The notes under the pieces are model-generated. The model was not told the DNA's origin and did not search any database. It saw nothing but the letters and a program-made list of their open reading frames with translations. The position numbers and the translations under genes were made by a program. Shown in pieces: positions 27,267 to 34,327 of a DNA stretch of 35,139 nucleotides. Source of the DNA: Candidatus Nanopelagicaceae bacterium (GTDB taxonomy: Bacteria; Actinomycetota; Actinomycetes; Nanopelagicales; Nanopelagicaceae); the NCBI GenBank assembly GCA_009691185.1, contig SHVD01000006.1, positions 1 through 35,139 on the forward strand, given 5' to 3'. Position 1 is the stretch's first letter, and each line of letters begins with the position of its first letter.

Positions 27267-27470
27267 ATGGCAAAAGGTACAGTTAAGTGGTTCAACTCTG
27301 AAAAGGGTTTTGGTTTCATTGCAGTTGATGGTGGCGGACAAGATGTTTTTGTTCACTACTCAGCAATCCAAGGAAACGGTTACAAATCACTAGAAGAGGG
27401 TCAAGCAGTTACATTCGAAGTAGTCCAAGGTCCAAAAGGTCCTCAGGCTGACGCTGTAAATCCTGCTTAA
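27267..27470 (+). CDS. cspA: Cold-shock protein (CspA family)
   Basis: The 67-aa protein is a complete cold-shock domain. It opens [17 protein letters not shown] (RNP1) and continues D-V-F-V-H-Y-S-A-I (RNP2), ending V-Q-G-P-K-G-P-Q-A. It binds single-stranded RNA and DNA and prevents RNA folding. AAAGGA stands about 11 bases before the ATG, so this gene is leadered, unlike many others here. The transcript ends at a strong terminator after two hairpins. Codon use is biased to the high-expression set. Confidence 0.95.
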   Translation: MAKGTVKWFNSEKGFGFIAVDGGGQDVFVHYSAIQGNGYKSLEEGQAVTFEVVQGPKGPQADAVNPA

Positions 27471-27483
27471 ATAACCATTAACC

Positions 27484-27543
27484 TTTCGAGTAACTCTCGA
27501 AAAAGAATTAAGGTCTGCTAGAAATAGCAGGCCTTATTTTTTT
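27484..27543 (+). terminator. Tandem hairpins and T-run after the cold-shock gene
   Basis: A first hairpin (TTTCGAG, TAACT, CTCGAAA, 27484-27502) is followed by an 11-bp or longer stem with GAAA loop (27509-27536) and a run of seven T. The second is a good Rho-independent terminator. The first may protect the 3' end or act in regulation. Confidence 0.85.
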
Positions 27544-27546
27544 ACC

Positions 27547-28140
27547 CTATTTCTTTGGCTCTGCCGGAATTGTGGCTGGAGTTACTACCTTAGGTTTTAA
27601 ATCCTTGCCCGTCTGCCATGCTTGCAAATACTTCCACGGTGATGTTTTACCTTTTGTCTCTAAGCCAACTCCGCGCTTGACCCACCAAATGCCTTTTTCA
27701 GTTGGATATGAAATACCAAAGTGTAAATGTGGTGCGGTTCCTCTAGCACTGCCAGTTGATCCAATCTCACCTAACTTCTCACCTGTTGCTACTTTATAAC
27801 CTGGCACAATCGCAGCCTCTATTTTTGAAAGGTGGCTACCGTAATATCTATTTCCATCATCGCCAATTATAGAAACTGATAGCCCGCCTCGATCTGCACC
27901 TTTATTTGTTTTACCACTCCACTTATCAACGAGTGCTACCTCATCGATTACACCTGCAACGGGTGAGACAAATGCGCAACCTTTTTTTGCTTGAATATCT
28001 GTAGCCGGATAATCATGGTGATACTTTCCATAGGTTACGGTGCAACCTGCAACTGGGAAGGTGTAGATGGGGGCGGCGGCAGCAGTTGTTAAAGTTGTGA
28101 ACATAAAAGAGGTAGTGAGTATTACCACCTTAATTTTCAT
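27547..28140 (-). CDS. M23-family peptidase
   Basis: The exported protein, 197 aa from the chosen start, begins with a signal peptide (K-I-K-V-V-I-L-T to A-A-A-A near 23). The peptidase domain has H-H-D-Y-P-A-T-D (His41/42, Asp48), G-S-H-L (His103) and A-P-H-L-H-F-G (His138, His140), the LytM metal and catalytic set. It should cleave peptidoglycan cross-links or act in cell separation. The ATG at 28140 is favoured over one at 28164 because a GATAAT box lies six bases in front of it. The 3' end lies four bases past the csp terminator. Confidence 0.88.
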   Translation of the reverse strand: MKIKVVILTTSFMFTTLTTAAAAPIYTFPVAGCTVTYGKYHHDYPATDIQAKKGCAFVSPVAGVIDEVALVDKWSGKTNKGADRGGLSVSIIGDDGNRYYGSHLSKIEAAIVPGYKVATGEKLGEIGSTGSARGTAPHLHFGISYPTEKGIWWVKRGVGLETKGKTSPWKYLQAWQTGKDLKPKVVTPATIPAEPKK

Positions 28141-28146
28141 ACTTTG

Positions 28147-28152
28147 ATTATC
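28147..28152 (-). promoter_or_regulatory. Leaderless-type -10 box GATAAT
   Basis: On the minus strand GATAAT is followed by CAAAGT and the ATG ending at 28140. The first base differs from TANNNT but the spacing is the same six bases. Confidence 0.45.
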
Positions 28153-28232
28153 CAGTGTGAGCATGTGAATAACGGGAATTAATACTTAGTGTTGGAATAG
28201 ATGTAAGGTATGACACTAACTCCGTAAATAGC

Positions 28233-28309
28233 GGGGCGGTAGCTCAGTTGGTTAGAGCCCCGGACTCATAATCCGGTCGTCGTAGGTTCGAGCCCTACCC
28301 GCCCCACCA
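28233..28309 (+). tRNA. tRNA-Met (anticodon CAT; possibly elongator, or Ile2 precursor)
   Basis: The 77-nt cloverleaf has acceptor stem GGGGCGG paired with CCGCCCC, D-arm GCTC with GAGC, anticodon loop C-T-C-A-T-A-A and an encoded CCA end. CAT is shared by initiator, elongator and lysidine-modified Ile tRNAs. The fully paired first base pair (G-C) argues against the initiator; the elongator is most likely. Confidence 0.93.
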
Positions 28310-28351
28310 TTAAAGTTTGAAATCTATGTGGTAATAGCAGGTGATTAAAGA

Positions 28352-28357
28352 TATCTT
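28352..28357 (+). promoter_or_regulatory. Leaderless -10 box TATCTT
   Basis: TATCTT is followed by TGCCGT and the ATG at 28364. The spacing is six bases, and no Shine-Dalgarno is present. Confidence 0.6.
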
Positions 28358-28363
28358 TGCCGT

Positions 28364-28657
28364 ATGAGCAAAGTATTTTTATTTGTCGAAGTTAGTGTTA
28401 ATCCTGGAAAAATGGATGAGTTTATTAACAAAATTAAGGCTCACGCAGCAGTTATCCGTACTGAGGTTGGGTGTGAGTTTCTGGAGATCTACCGCAATAC
28501 TCAAAAATTAGATGTATTAAATGTCTGGGAAATTTGGAGTGATCGCCCAGCTTGGGATGCGCATATGGTTAATGAAAATAGCAAAGCGTGGCAGAAGGTT
28601 GCAACAAATTATGTCTTTGGCGAAAGCATTACTGTGATGAAAACCTTGGATAAATAA
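28364..28657 (+). CDS. ABM-fold (antibiotic biosynthesis monooxygenase) protein
   Basis: The 97-aa protein has the dimeric alpha/beta ABM pattern: F-V-E-V-S-V-N-P-G-K-M-D-E-F, then V-G-C-E-F-L-E-I-Y-R, then W-E-I-W-S-D-R-P-A-W-D-A-H (about 56-68). Members act as quinol or small-molecule monooxygenases, or only bind ligands; which is not predictable. The xylulokinase remnant starts 20 bases downstream, suggesting it was once part of a sugar operon. Confidence 0.75.
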   Translation: MSKVFLFVEVSVNPGKMDEFINKIKAHAAVIRTEVGCEFLEIYRNTQKLDVLNVWEIWSDRPAWDAHMVNENSKAWQKVATNYVFGESITVMKTLDK

Positions 28658-28677
28658 GGTAACAACGCCAGGTAGAG

Positions 28678-29157
28678 ATGGATAGAAAATTAATAGCAGG
28701 TGTTGACTCCTCAACCCAATCGGTAAAAGTTGTAATAAGAGATGCCGATACCGGTGAATTAGTAAGGCAGGGCAAAGCCTCCCATCCAGATGGTACTGAG
28801 GTTGATCCAGCGCACTGGTTAAGCGCCTTAGATAAAGCAACTGAGGCAGCTGGTGGATTCTCTGATGTGTCAGCAATCTCTGTTGCAGGTCAGCAACATG
28901 GTTTTGTTGCTATCGATAAAGATGCCAAAGTAATTAGACCAGCTCTACTTTGGAATGATCTGCGATCGGCAAAGGCTGCTGCAGATTTAAACCAAGAGTT
29001 TGGTGGACCAAATGAAACTGCAAAGGCAATTGGATCAATTTCACCTTTGGGAAAAAGCATTAAAAAATCTTCCGACCAACTTAAGGTTCTTGGCGGCTTA
29101 TTTATGGTTATGAGCGCTTTTAATTTTGTTATACTTTTACGATATCTGAGTATATAA
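28678..29157 (+). pseudogene. xylB: Xylulokinase 5' remnant
   Basis: The first about 125 codons match the start of xylulokinase: [14 protein letters not shown] (near 6-19), [10 protein letters not shown] (near 69-78) and [12 protein letters not shown] (near 86-97). After A-I-G-S-I-S the sequence no longer resembles the family and reaches a stop at 159 aa; the whole enzyme is about 480 aa. The lost part includes the catalytic base and half of the ATP-binding domain. It should be inactive. The remnant ends 37 bases before the convergent PfkB gene. Confidence 0.8.
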
Positions 29158-29194
29158 AAATCTTAATTTAGTTGACTCTGTTAACTGCCATAAA

Positions 29195-30127
29195 TTAAAG
29201 CCCAGAAACAACCAGGGCTGGATGTTGTGCCCTAAACTCTTCAATACTTTTTAGATTAGGCCTGCGGTCAGCACCATGTGGTCGTACTGCAACAGATGCT
29301 GCAGCCGCACTTGCAAACCGTAACTTCTCAATAGGATCCATTCCTTTTAACACCCCGTATGCGTATGCGCCATGGAAAATATCACCGGTGCCATTTGTAT
29401 CAATCGCCTCAATTACATATGCATTTATATGTTGCACCTTATTCGCACCTTTAATCTGAAAGTAACAGCCGTTAGCACCATCAGTTATCACAACTGCGTT
29501 TCGCGTTTGATTCCACAACCAATTTACTATCTCAGCAACCTCTGCTTTACCTGTAACTGCCTTAGCAAAATTAAGCGGCAAAATTGGATCAGAAGCAAAT
29601 GAAATCATTTGAAGCAGTAAGGACTTCTCAACAAAGAATTGTTCAGCATCTAATACAACTGGAATTTTTAACTCAGCACACTTTTTAATTACATCTAAGG
29701 TACCTGGTGGACATATTCCAGCATCAACCATTAATAACTGCGCTAGGGAGATCGCTTGGGCAACTTTTTGCGCACTTGGTAGTTTGATGTGGTGCAGTGG
29801 CTCATCGTCATAAACAATAAATCGCTCACCATCTCCAGTTAATACGATAGTTGCCTCAGCTGGATGAGATTTATCATCAAAATCAACAAACTCTGTGCTG
29901 ACACCATTCTCTGCAAAATCATCTAATGCAGATTTCCACCGCGCCTGAGCGCTCATAGTGCCGACATATGCAGTTTTAATACCGAGTGCAGATAAAGCAA
30001 CTAATGAGTTTCTGACATTTCCACCAAAACGATTTTCACGTCTGATTATTTTGCCTTTTTCATCTTTCCACTTTGCATTGGTGACTAAGATTTGATCAGA
30101 TGCAATACACCCAACGCCGATAATCAT
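29195..30127 (-). CDS. PfkB-family sugar kinase
   Basis: The 310-aa protein is a ribokinase-fold kinase. It has N-x-F-G-G-N-V-R-N-S near 32-41 and the catalytic-base motif D-T-N-G-T-G-D-I-F-H-G (243-253), where the usual A is T. Ribokinases phosphorylate sugars at a primary alcohol. The substrate is not determined; the neighbouring class I aldolase suggests a ketose phosphate that is cleaved next. It starts eight bases after the aldolase stop, so the pair is one operon. Confidence 0.88.
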   Translation of the reverse strand: MIIGVGCIASDQILVTNAKWKDEKGKIIRRENRFGGNVRNSLVALSALGIKTAYVGTMSAQARWKSALDDFAENGVSTEFVDFDDKSHPAEATIVLTGDGERFIVYDDEPLHHIKLPSAQKVAQAISLAQLLMVDAGICPPGTLDVIKKCAELKIPVVLDAEQFFVEKSLLLQMISFASDPILPLNFAKAVTGKAEVAEIVNWLWNQTRNAVVITDGANGCYFQIKGANKVQHINAYVIEAIDTNGTGDIFHGAYAYGVLKGMDPIEKLRFASAAAASVAVRPHGADRRPNLKSIEEFRAQHPALVVSGL

Positions 30128-30134
30128 TAATTAC

Positions 30135-30953
30135 TTAAGCAGTTGGTGGTAAGCCAGCATCTTTAAGAGCGTCTTCAGCATTTAAACCATCATGAATTAC
30201 GGTGTAATAAGCACGTGATGCTTTTTGCACATCTGTCGCGCCCCAAACATTTCTGCCAACCACTGCACCCTTTGCACCAGCATCAATTGCATCTCTAGTG
30301 CTTGCTAATGCTGCGCCAAGTGTTGGCTCCTTTGGGCCACCTGCAATCACAATTGGCGCTGGGCAGGAAGCGATGATCTCAGCAAATGCTTTTTTATCCC
30401 CTGGATAGCCAACCTTAATTACATCAACACCTGTCTCAATTCCACATCTAACCGCCCAGGCAATCTCATCTGGAGTAAAAACAATCTCGCCATCTTTATT
30501 TTTTGAGTAATTCCGTGGATAGATGTGAGCAATAATTGGAATATTAAACTCGGTAGCCTCTCGAACTGAATCGGTTAGCCACTTTAAATACTTACCCTCA
30601 GTTTTACCTCTAACTGGAATTGCTACTGCAAGAGCATCTGCGCCAAGGCGGACTGCATCAATTGGCCGAGCTAGTAACTCTGAGATTCGATCATCAACTG
30701 TAAAGCAGCCGCCTTGAATTATTAGTGCAGCTTTACCGGCATATGGCACCCATAGATTCTTTGCTGTGCCAACTTGAATAGTTACTGAATCTGGCTTACC
30801 AGCCATAGTTGCAGCAAGTGCCTTTGGCAGATTTGCTAAGCCACCAGAGACCGCATTTCCATAACCAACAAAGTGATCAACAGCTACACCAAATAGATTG
30901 CCAGATGGATTAGAAAATATTCGCCTAAGTCTGACTTCACGTCCAATACTCAT
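30135..30953 (-). CDS. Class I aldolase (DeoC/LacD/FbaB-like)
   Basis: The 272-aa protein has G-V-A-V-D-H-F-V-G-Y-G near 22-32, a Schiff-base Lys180 in G-V-D-V-I-K-V-G-Y-P-G-D and G-A-K-G-A-V-V-G-R-N-V-W near 234-245. The pattern is that of the archaeal-type FbaB/DhnA and LsrF/LacD aldolases. It may cleave the product of the PfkB kinase into triose phosphates; sulfofructose or 1-phospho-ketoses are alternatives. AAGGGG lies four bases before the ATG, and TATAGT further up (30989-30994) is a likely -10 for the operon. Confidence 0.8.
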   Translation of the reverse strand: MSIGREVRLRRIFSNPSGNLFGVAVDHFVGYGNAVSGGLANLPKALAATMAGKPDSVTIQVGTAKNLWVPYAGKAALIIQGGCFTVDDRISELLARPIDAVRLGADALAVAIPVRGKTEGKYLKWLTDSVREATEFNIPIIAHIYPRNYSKNKDGEIVFTPDEIAWAVRCGIETGVDVIKVGYPGDKKAFAEIIASCPAPIVIAGGPKEPTLGAALASTRDAIDAGAKGAVVGRNVWGATDVQKASRAYYTVIHDGLNAEDALKDAGLPPTA

Positions 30954-31283
30954 GCATCCCCTTGGGTTAAGTTAGAAACATTGCCAACTATAGTGGCGAT
31001 AAATTAATACCCTAATTTTAACATCTATTTTTCAAATAGTGAGCAGAGTAAATTTAAGAATTAGGTTTAGCATATTTACTAAAGGGTGAGTTAAAGCGGT
31101 ACTTTTATCAGTTGCCATACAACCATTGAGAAATTACAAGTATCAACCTGTTATTTAGAGTCTGCGGGGGGGGGTATAACGTTTAGGTAACAAGGTAATT
31201 TGGGGTTAATTAGGAGTTGTCTAATTGATTATGGCAGTGTAGAAATGGGGGTGAAGTTCCGACCTATAGGAGGAAATATAAGT
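30954..31283. promoter_or_regulatory. Divergent regulatory region between aldolase and sugar importer
   Basis: This 330-base region contains no convincing gene. Visible features: TATAGT (30989-30994, minus strand), a likely -10 for the aldolase-kinase operon; an inverted repeat CTATTT-TTC-AAATAG (31025-31039), a candidate operator; AGTAAAT/ATTTACT (31047-31080); a nine-G run (31166-31174) followed by TATAAC (31175-31180), a candidate -10; a stem TTAATTAG/CTAATTGA (31206-31228) in the leader; and AGGAGG (31268-31273) as ribosome-binding site. A repressor site for a sugar-responsive regulator is plausible but no regulator gene is in the window. Confidence 0.5.
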
Positions 31284-32369
31284 ATGAAGAAACTCTTCTC
31301 ACGTCGCACCATTGCTGCTGTTGCAGTACTTGGTGCTTCGTCATTACTGCTTTCTGCTTGTTCATCATCATCTGATGATGCAGGTGGAGAAGCTAAGGTA
31401 GGCGTATCGCTTATCCTAAAAAATGATACAAACCCATTCTTCGTCGCAATGACTAAGGGTGCAAAGGCTAAGGCCGCTGAACTTGGCGTAGACCTAAGCG
31501 TTGCAGCTGGAAAAGACGAGACTGATGATGCTGGACAGGTTGCTGCAATTGAAAACGCAATCTCAAAGAAAGATGCTGGAATTTTAATTACCACTATCTC
31601 TGGCGGAGTTTACGCTGCAATTACTAAGGCTCGCAAAGCTGGTCTTTTCGTAATCGCACTTGATACCCCAACAGATCCTGCAGATATCGTTGACATTACA
31701 TTTGCAACTGATAACTGCAAGGCTGGCGAGTTAATTGGACAATGGGCTGCTGCAAAGATGAATGGTAAGAAGGCAGTTATTGCTCTTCTTGATATCTTCG
31801 CTGACAAGAACGTTCCAACTGATTACTGCCGTGATAATGGCTTCCTAAAGGGAATGGGAATTCCACTAGGAGATCCTAAGAAGCTTGCAGATGAGCCAAA
31901 GACTGGTAAGTACACAGGTGGTAAGGGTGGTGCATACCAGATCGTTGGTAACGTAGCCACACTTGGCGCTGAAGATGGTGGACGTACTGGCATGGAGCAA
32001 CTACTTGCTAAGAATCCAAACATCAACCTTGTTTACACCTTGAATGAGCCAGCTGCTGCTGGTGCTTATGCTGCGCTTAAGGCTGCAGGTAAAGAGAAGG
32101 GTGTAGTTATCGTCTCTGTTGACGGTGGCCGCGCAGGTGTTGAGAATGTTAAGGCTGGCGTCATTGGTGCTACTTCACAACAGTATCCACTATTGATGGC
32201 AGATCTTGGCGTTCAAGCCATTTTCGACCTTATTACAAAGGGAGTAAAGCCACAGCGTTCAGCTGGACTTGATTTCTTTGATACCGGAGTTAAGTTGATT
32301 ACTGATGACCCACAAGAGGGAGTTCCATCAGAGTCAGTTCAATACGGACTAGATAACGCCTGGGGTTAA
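31284..32369 (+). CDS. Sugar-binding lipoprotein of an FrcB-like ABC importer
   Basis: The 361-aa protein is an exported substrate-binding lipoprotein. A lipobox L-L-L-S-A-C (21-26) makes Cys26 the lipid site. The mature part shows V-G-V-S-L-I-L-K-N-D-T-N-P-F-F, A-G-I-L-I-T-T-I-S-G-G and T-F-A-T-D-N-C-K-A-G, typical of the ribose/fructose/galactose-type binding family. The start is 31284, after AGGAGG; an upstream ATG-like extension at 31200 is not needed and lacks a ribosome-binding site. The permease and ATPase follow in the FrcB-C-A order. Codon use is that of a highly expressed gene. The sugar is not identified. Confidence 0.93.
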   Translation: MKKLFSRRTIAAVAVLGASSLLLSACSSSSDDAGGEAKVGVSLILKNDTNPFFVAMTKGAKAKAAELGVDLSVAAGKDETDDAGQVAAIENAISKKDAGILITTISGGVYAAITKARKAGLFVIALDTPTDPADIVDITFATDNCKAGELIGQWAAAKMNGKKAVIALLDIFADKNVPTDYCRDNGFLKGMGIPLGDPKKLADEPKTGKYTGGKGGAYQIVGNVATLGAEDGGRTGMEQLLAKNPNINLVYTLNEPAAAGAYAALKAAGKEKGVVIVSVDGGRAGVENVKAGVIGATSQQYPLLMADLGVQAIFDLITKGVKPQRSAGLDFFDTGVKLITDDPQEGVPSESVQYGLDNAWG

Positions 32370-32417
32370 AAACTTCAAATCTATTGGTTAATAGCCAGTA
32401 GGTAAGGTGTAAAAAGA

Positions 32418-32449
32418 ATTAAGGCGGCTGATGATTCAGTCGCCTTAAT
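32418..32449 (+). terminator. Stem-loop between binding protein and permease
   Basis: A 14-bp stem (one G-T pair) with a TGAT loop is followed by CTTTAC, not by a strong T-run. It probably works as a partial terminator or mRNA stabiliser, giving more binding protein than permease, as in many sugar ABC operons. Confidence 0.7.
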
Positions 32450-32504
32450 CTTTACAAGTAGTGATAAATTTATGATCGCAGGTAAAAACAATGGAGGGTT
32501 ATAA

Positions 32505-33530
32505 GTGAGTAAATCAAACCTAGTAACCGATGCCGCTGCAGAGTTTAAAGGGCGAGCCACCAAGAAACAGAAGTTACAAGCAGTCTTACATAAATACCCT
32601 TGGGTTAGCTCAGCTGTAGTACTTGTATTTGCCATATTTATCTTTAGTTTTGGAAATGAAAACTTTTTAACACCAAATAATCTTTCACTAATCTTGCAAC
32701 AGACAGCTGTAATTGGAGCAATCGCAGCCGGACAAACCTTAATAATTCTCACCGCCGGTATTGATCTATCTTGTGGTGCAATCGCAATCTTTGCTTCAAT
32801 GGTTATGGCTAAAACTGCATTTGTTAATGGCTGGCCAGGCTGGGCCGCATTTATGCTCGGAATCGCAGTTGGAACTGGAGCTGGCGCGTTTAACGGTTGG
32901 TTAATTACTAAGATAAATCTGCCACCATTTATCGTAACTTTAGGAACATATAACGTATTTTCAGCTTTAACACTTTTTTATGCAACAGGTCGAACCATTA
33001 TGGATAAGGAGCTAGAGCCGTTTTTCCTATATTTAGGAAACCCTATTCCGCTTGGCGAATTTAGGATTACCTACGGCGTGCTTTTAGTAATAGTTATGTA
33101 TTTAATTTTAGCCTTCTCTCTTCGCTACACCGGCTGGGGACGGCATGTCTATGCTGTTGGTGATGATATTGAGGCAGCTCGATTAGCTGGAATTCAAGTA
33201 AAGCGAGTACTAATGAGCGTCTATGTAACTGCAGGTTTTATCTTTGCAGTTACCTCTTGGGTAATCATCGGCCGAGTGGCTGCTGCCAGCCCTAACTCAG
33301 GTAGTAATCTAAATCTTGACTCAATTACCGCTGTGGTAATTGGTGGCACGAGCCTCTTTGGTGGGCGCGGTGCGATCTTTGGTTCGCTAATCGGAGCGGT
33401 GATCGTAGGTGTATTTCGTAATGGTCTTACGCTGGCTGGTGTGGATCTTTACTACCAAACCTTTGCAGTGGGAGTTTTAATTATTACCGCAGTCTCAATT
33501 GATCAGTGGATTAGGAAGGCGGGAGTATGA
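32505..33530 (+). CDS. ABC sugar permease (FrcC-like)
   Basis: The 341-aa protein has about 8-10 membrane helices. It has the RbsC-type G-Q-T-L-I-I-L-T-A-G-I-D-L-S near 76-89, N-G-W-L-I-T-K-I-N-L-P-P-F-I-V-T-L-G-T near 130-148 and the E-A-A-R-L-A-G-I-Q-V coupling loop near 220-232 that contacts the ATPase. It is the membrane part of the importer fed by the binding protein upstream. The start is GTG, six bases after GGAGGG. It overlaps the ATPase gene (ATGA). Confidence 0.92.
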   Translation: MSKSNLVTDAAAEFKGRATKKQKLQAVLHKYPWVSSAVVLVFAIFIFSFGNENFLTPNNLSLILQQTAVIGAIAAGQTLIILTAGIDLSCGAIAIFASMVMAKTAFVNGWPGWAAFMLGIAVGTGAGAFNGWLITKINLPPFIVTLGTYNVFSALTLFYATGRTIMDKELEPFFLYLGNPIPLGEFRITYGVLLVIVMYLILAFSLRYTGWGRHVYAVGDDIEAARLAGIQVKRVLMSVYVTAGFIFAVTSWVIIGRVAAASPNSGSNLNLDSITAVVIGGTSLFGGRGAIFGSLIGAVIVGVFRNGLTLAGVDLYYQTFAVGVLIITAVSIDQWIRKAGV

Positions 33531-34327
33531 GTAAATTAGTTGCGCCAGTACTAGAGGCTAAAAATTTAGTAAAGACCTACGGACGTGTTGTTGCAATTGA
33601 TGGCTCAGACTTACAACTTTTCCCAGGTGAAATACTTGCAGTTGTTGGCGATAACGGTGCTGGTAAATCCACCATGATTAAATGTTTATCAGGAGCTGAG
33701 ACTCCAGATAGCGGAGTAATGGAGTTAGATGGCAAACCAACTACCTTCCGTCGCCAGAAAGATAGTCGTGATGCAGGTATTGAAACTGTCTATCAAACTT
33801 TAGCGGTCTCTCCTGCGTTAGATATTGCTGCCAATCTATATCTTGGTCGTGAGATTCGTAAGAAGGGTCCACTCGGGAGTATTTTTAGAATGCTAGATAA
33901 CTCTGGCATGAAAAAAAGTGCTAAAGAACATATAACCGCATTGGGCATTGGAACTATCCAAAATATGAGCCAAGCAGTTGAAACTTTATCTGGTGGTCAA
34001 CGCCAAGCGGTTGCAGTTGCTAGAGCAGCTGCCTTTGGGCAGAAAGTAATTATTATGGATGAGCCAACTGCTGCACTTGGTGTTCGTGAGTCTGGCCAGG
34101 TACTTAAGTTAATTCAAAGTCTGCGCGCGAGAGGCTTACCTGTTATTTTAATTAGCCACAATATGCCACAGGTTTTTGAGGTTGCAGATCGCATTCACAT
34201 TCAACGGCTTGGTAAGCGAATTGCTGTAGTAACGCCTAAGAGCCACACTATGAATGAGGTTGTAGCGGTTATGACTGGTGCATTAATTTTGGATGTAAAA
34301 GATCAAACTTTAGGACCAGTTCGCTAA
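33527..34327 (+). CDS. ABC sugar-transporter ATPase (FrcA-like)
   Basis: The 266-aa protein is a single ABC domain, unlike the two-domain RbsA type, and matches FrcA in size. Walker A is G-D-N-G-A-G-K-S-T (41-49), the Q-loop Gln is near 90, the signature L-S-G-G-Q is at 154-158, Walker B is V-I-I-M-D-E-P (174-180) and the switch His is near 211. It overlaps the permease by four bases, so translation is coupled. Its end overlaps the end of aroE by four bases on the other strand. Confidence 0.95.
   Translation: MSKLVAPVLEAKNLVKTYGRVVAIDGSDLQLFPGEILAVVGDNGAGKSTMIKCLSGAETPDSGVMELDGKPTTFRRQKDSRDAGIETVYQTLAVSPALDIAANLYLGREIRKKGPLGSIFRMLDNSGMKKSAKEHITALGIGTIQNMSQAVETLSGGQRQAVAVARAAAFGQKVIIMDEPTAALGVRESGQVLKLIQSLRARGLPVILISHNMPQVFEVADRIHIQRLGKRIAVVTPKSHTMNEVVAVMTGALILDVKDQTLGPVR

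Noticed and set aside
27190-27393. 67-aa plus-strand frame overlapping the cold-shock gene
   Set aside because: It is another frame of the cold-shock gene and its leader; the protein is not family-like.
28233-28309. Could the CAT tRNA be the initiator tRNA
   Set aside because: The first acceptor pair is a normal G-C pair, whereas bacterial initiators have a mismatch there; an elongator or Ile2 is more likely.
31200-31283. Longer start for the sugar-binding lipoprotein
   Set aside because: The extension lacks a ribosome-binding site and would put 28 extra residues before a normal signal peptide; AGGAGG and the lipobox select 31284.
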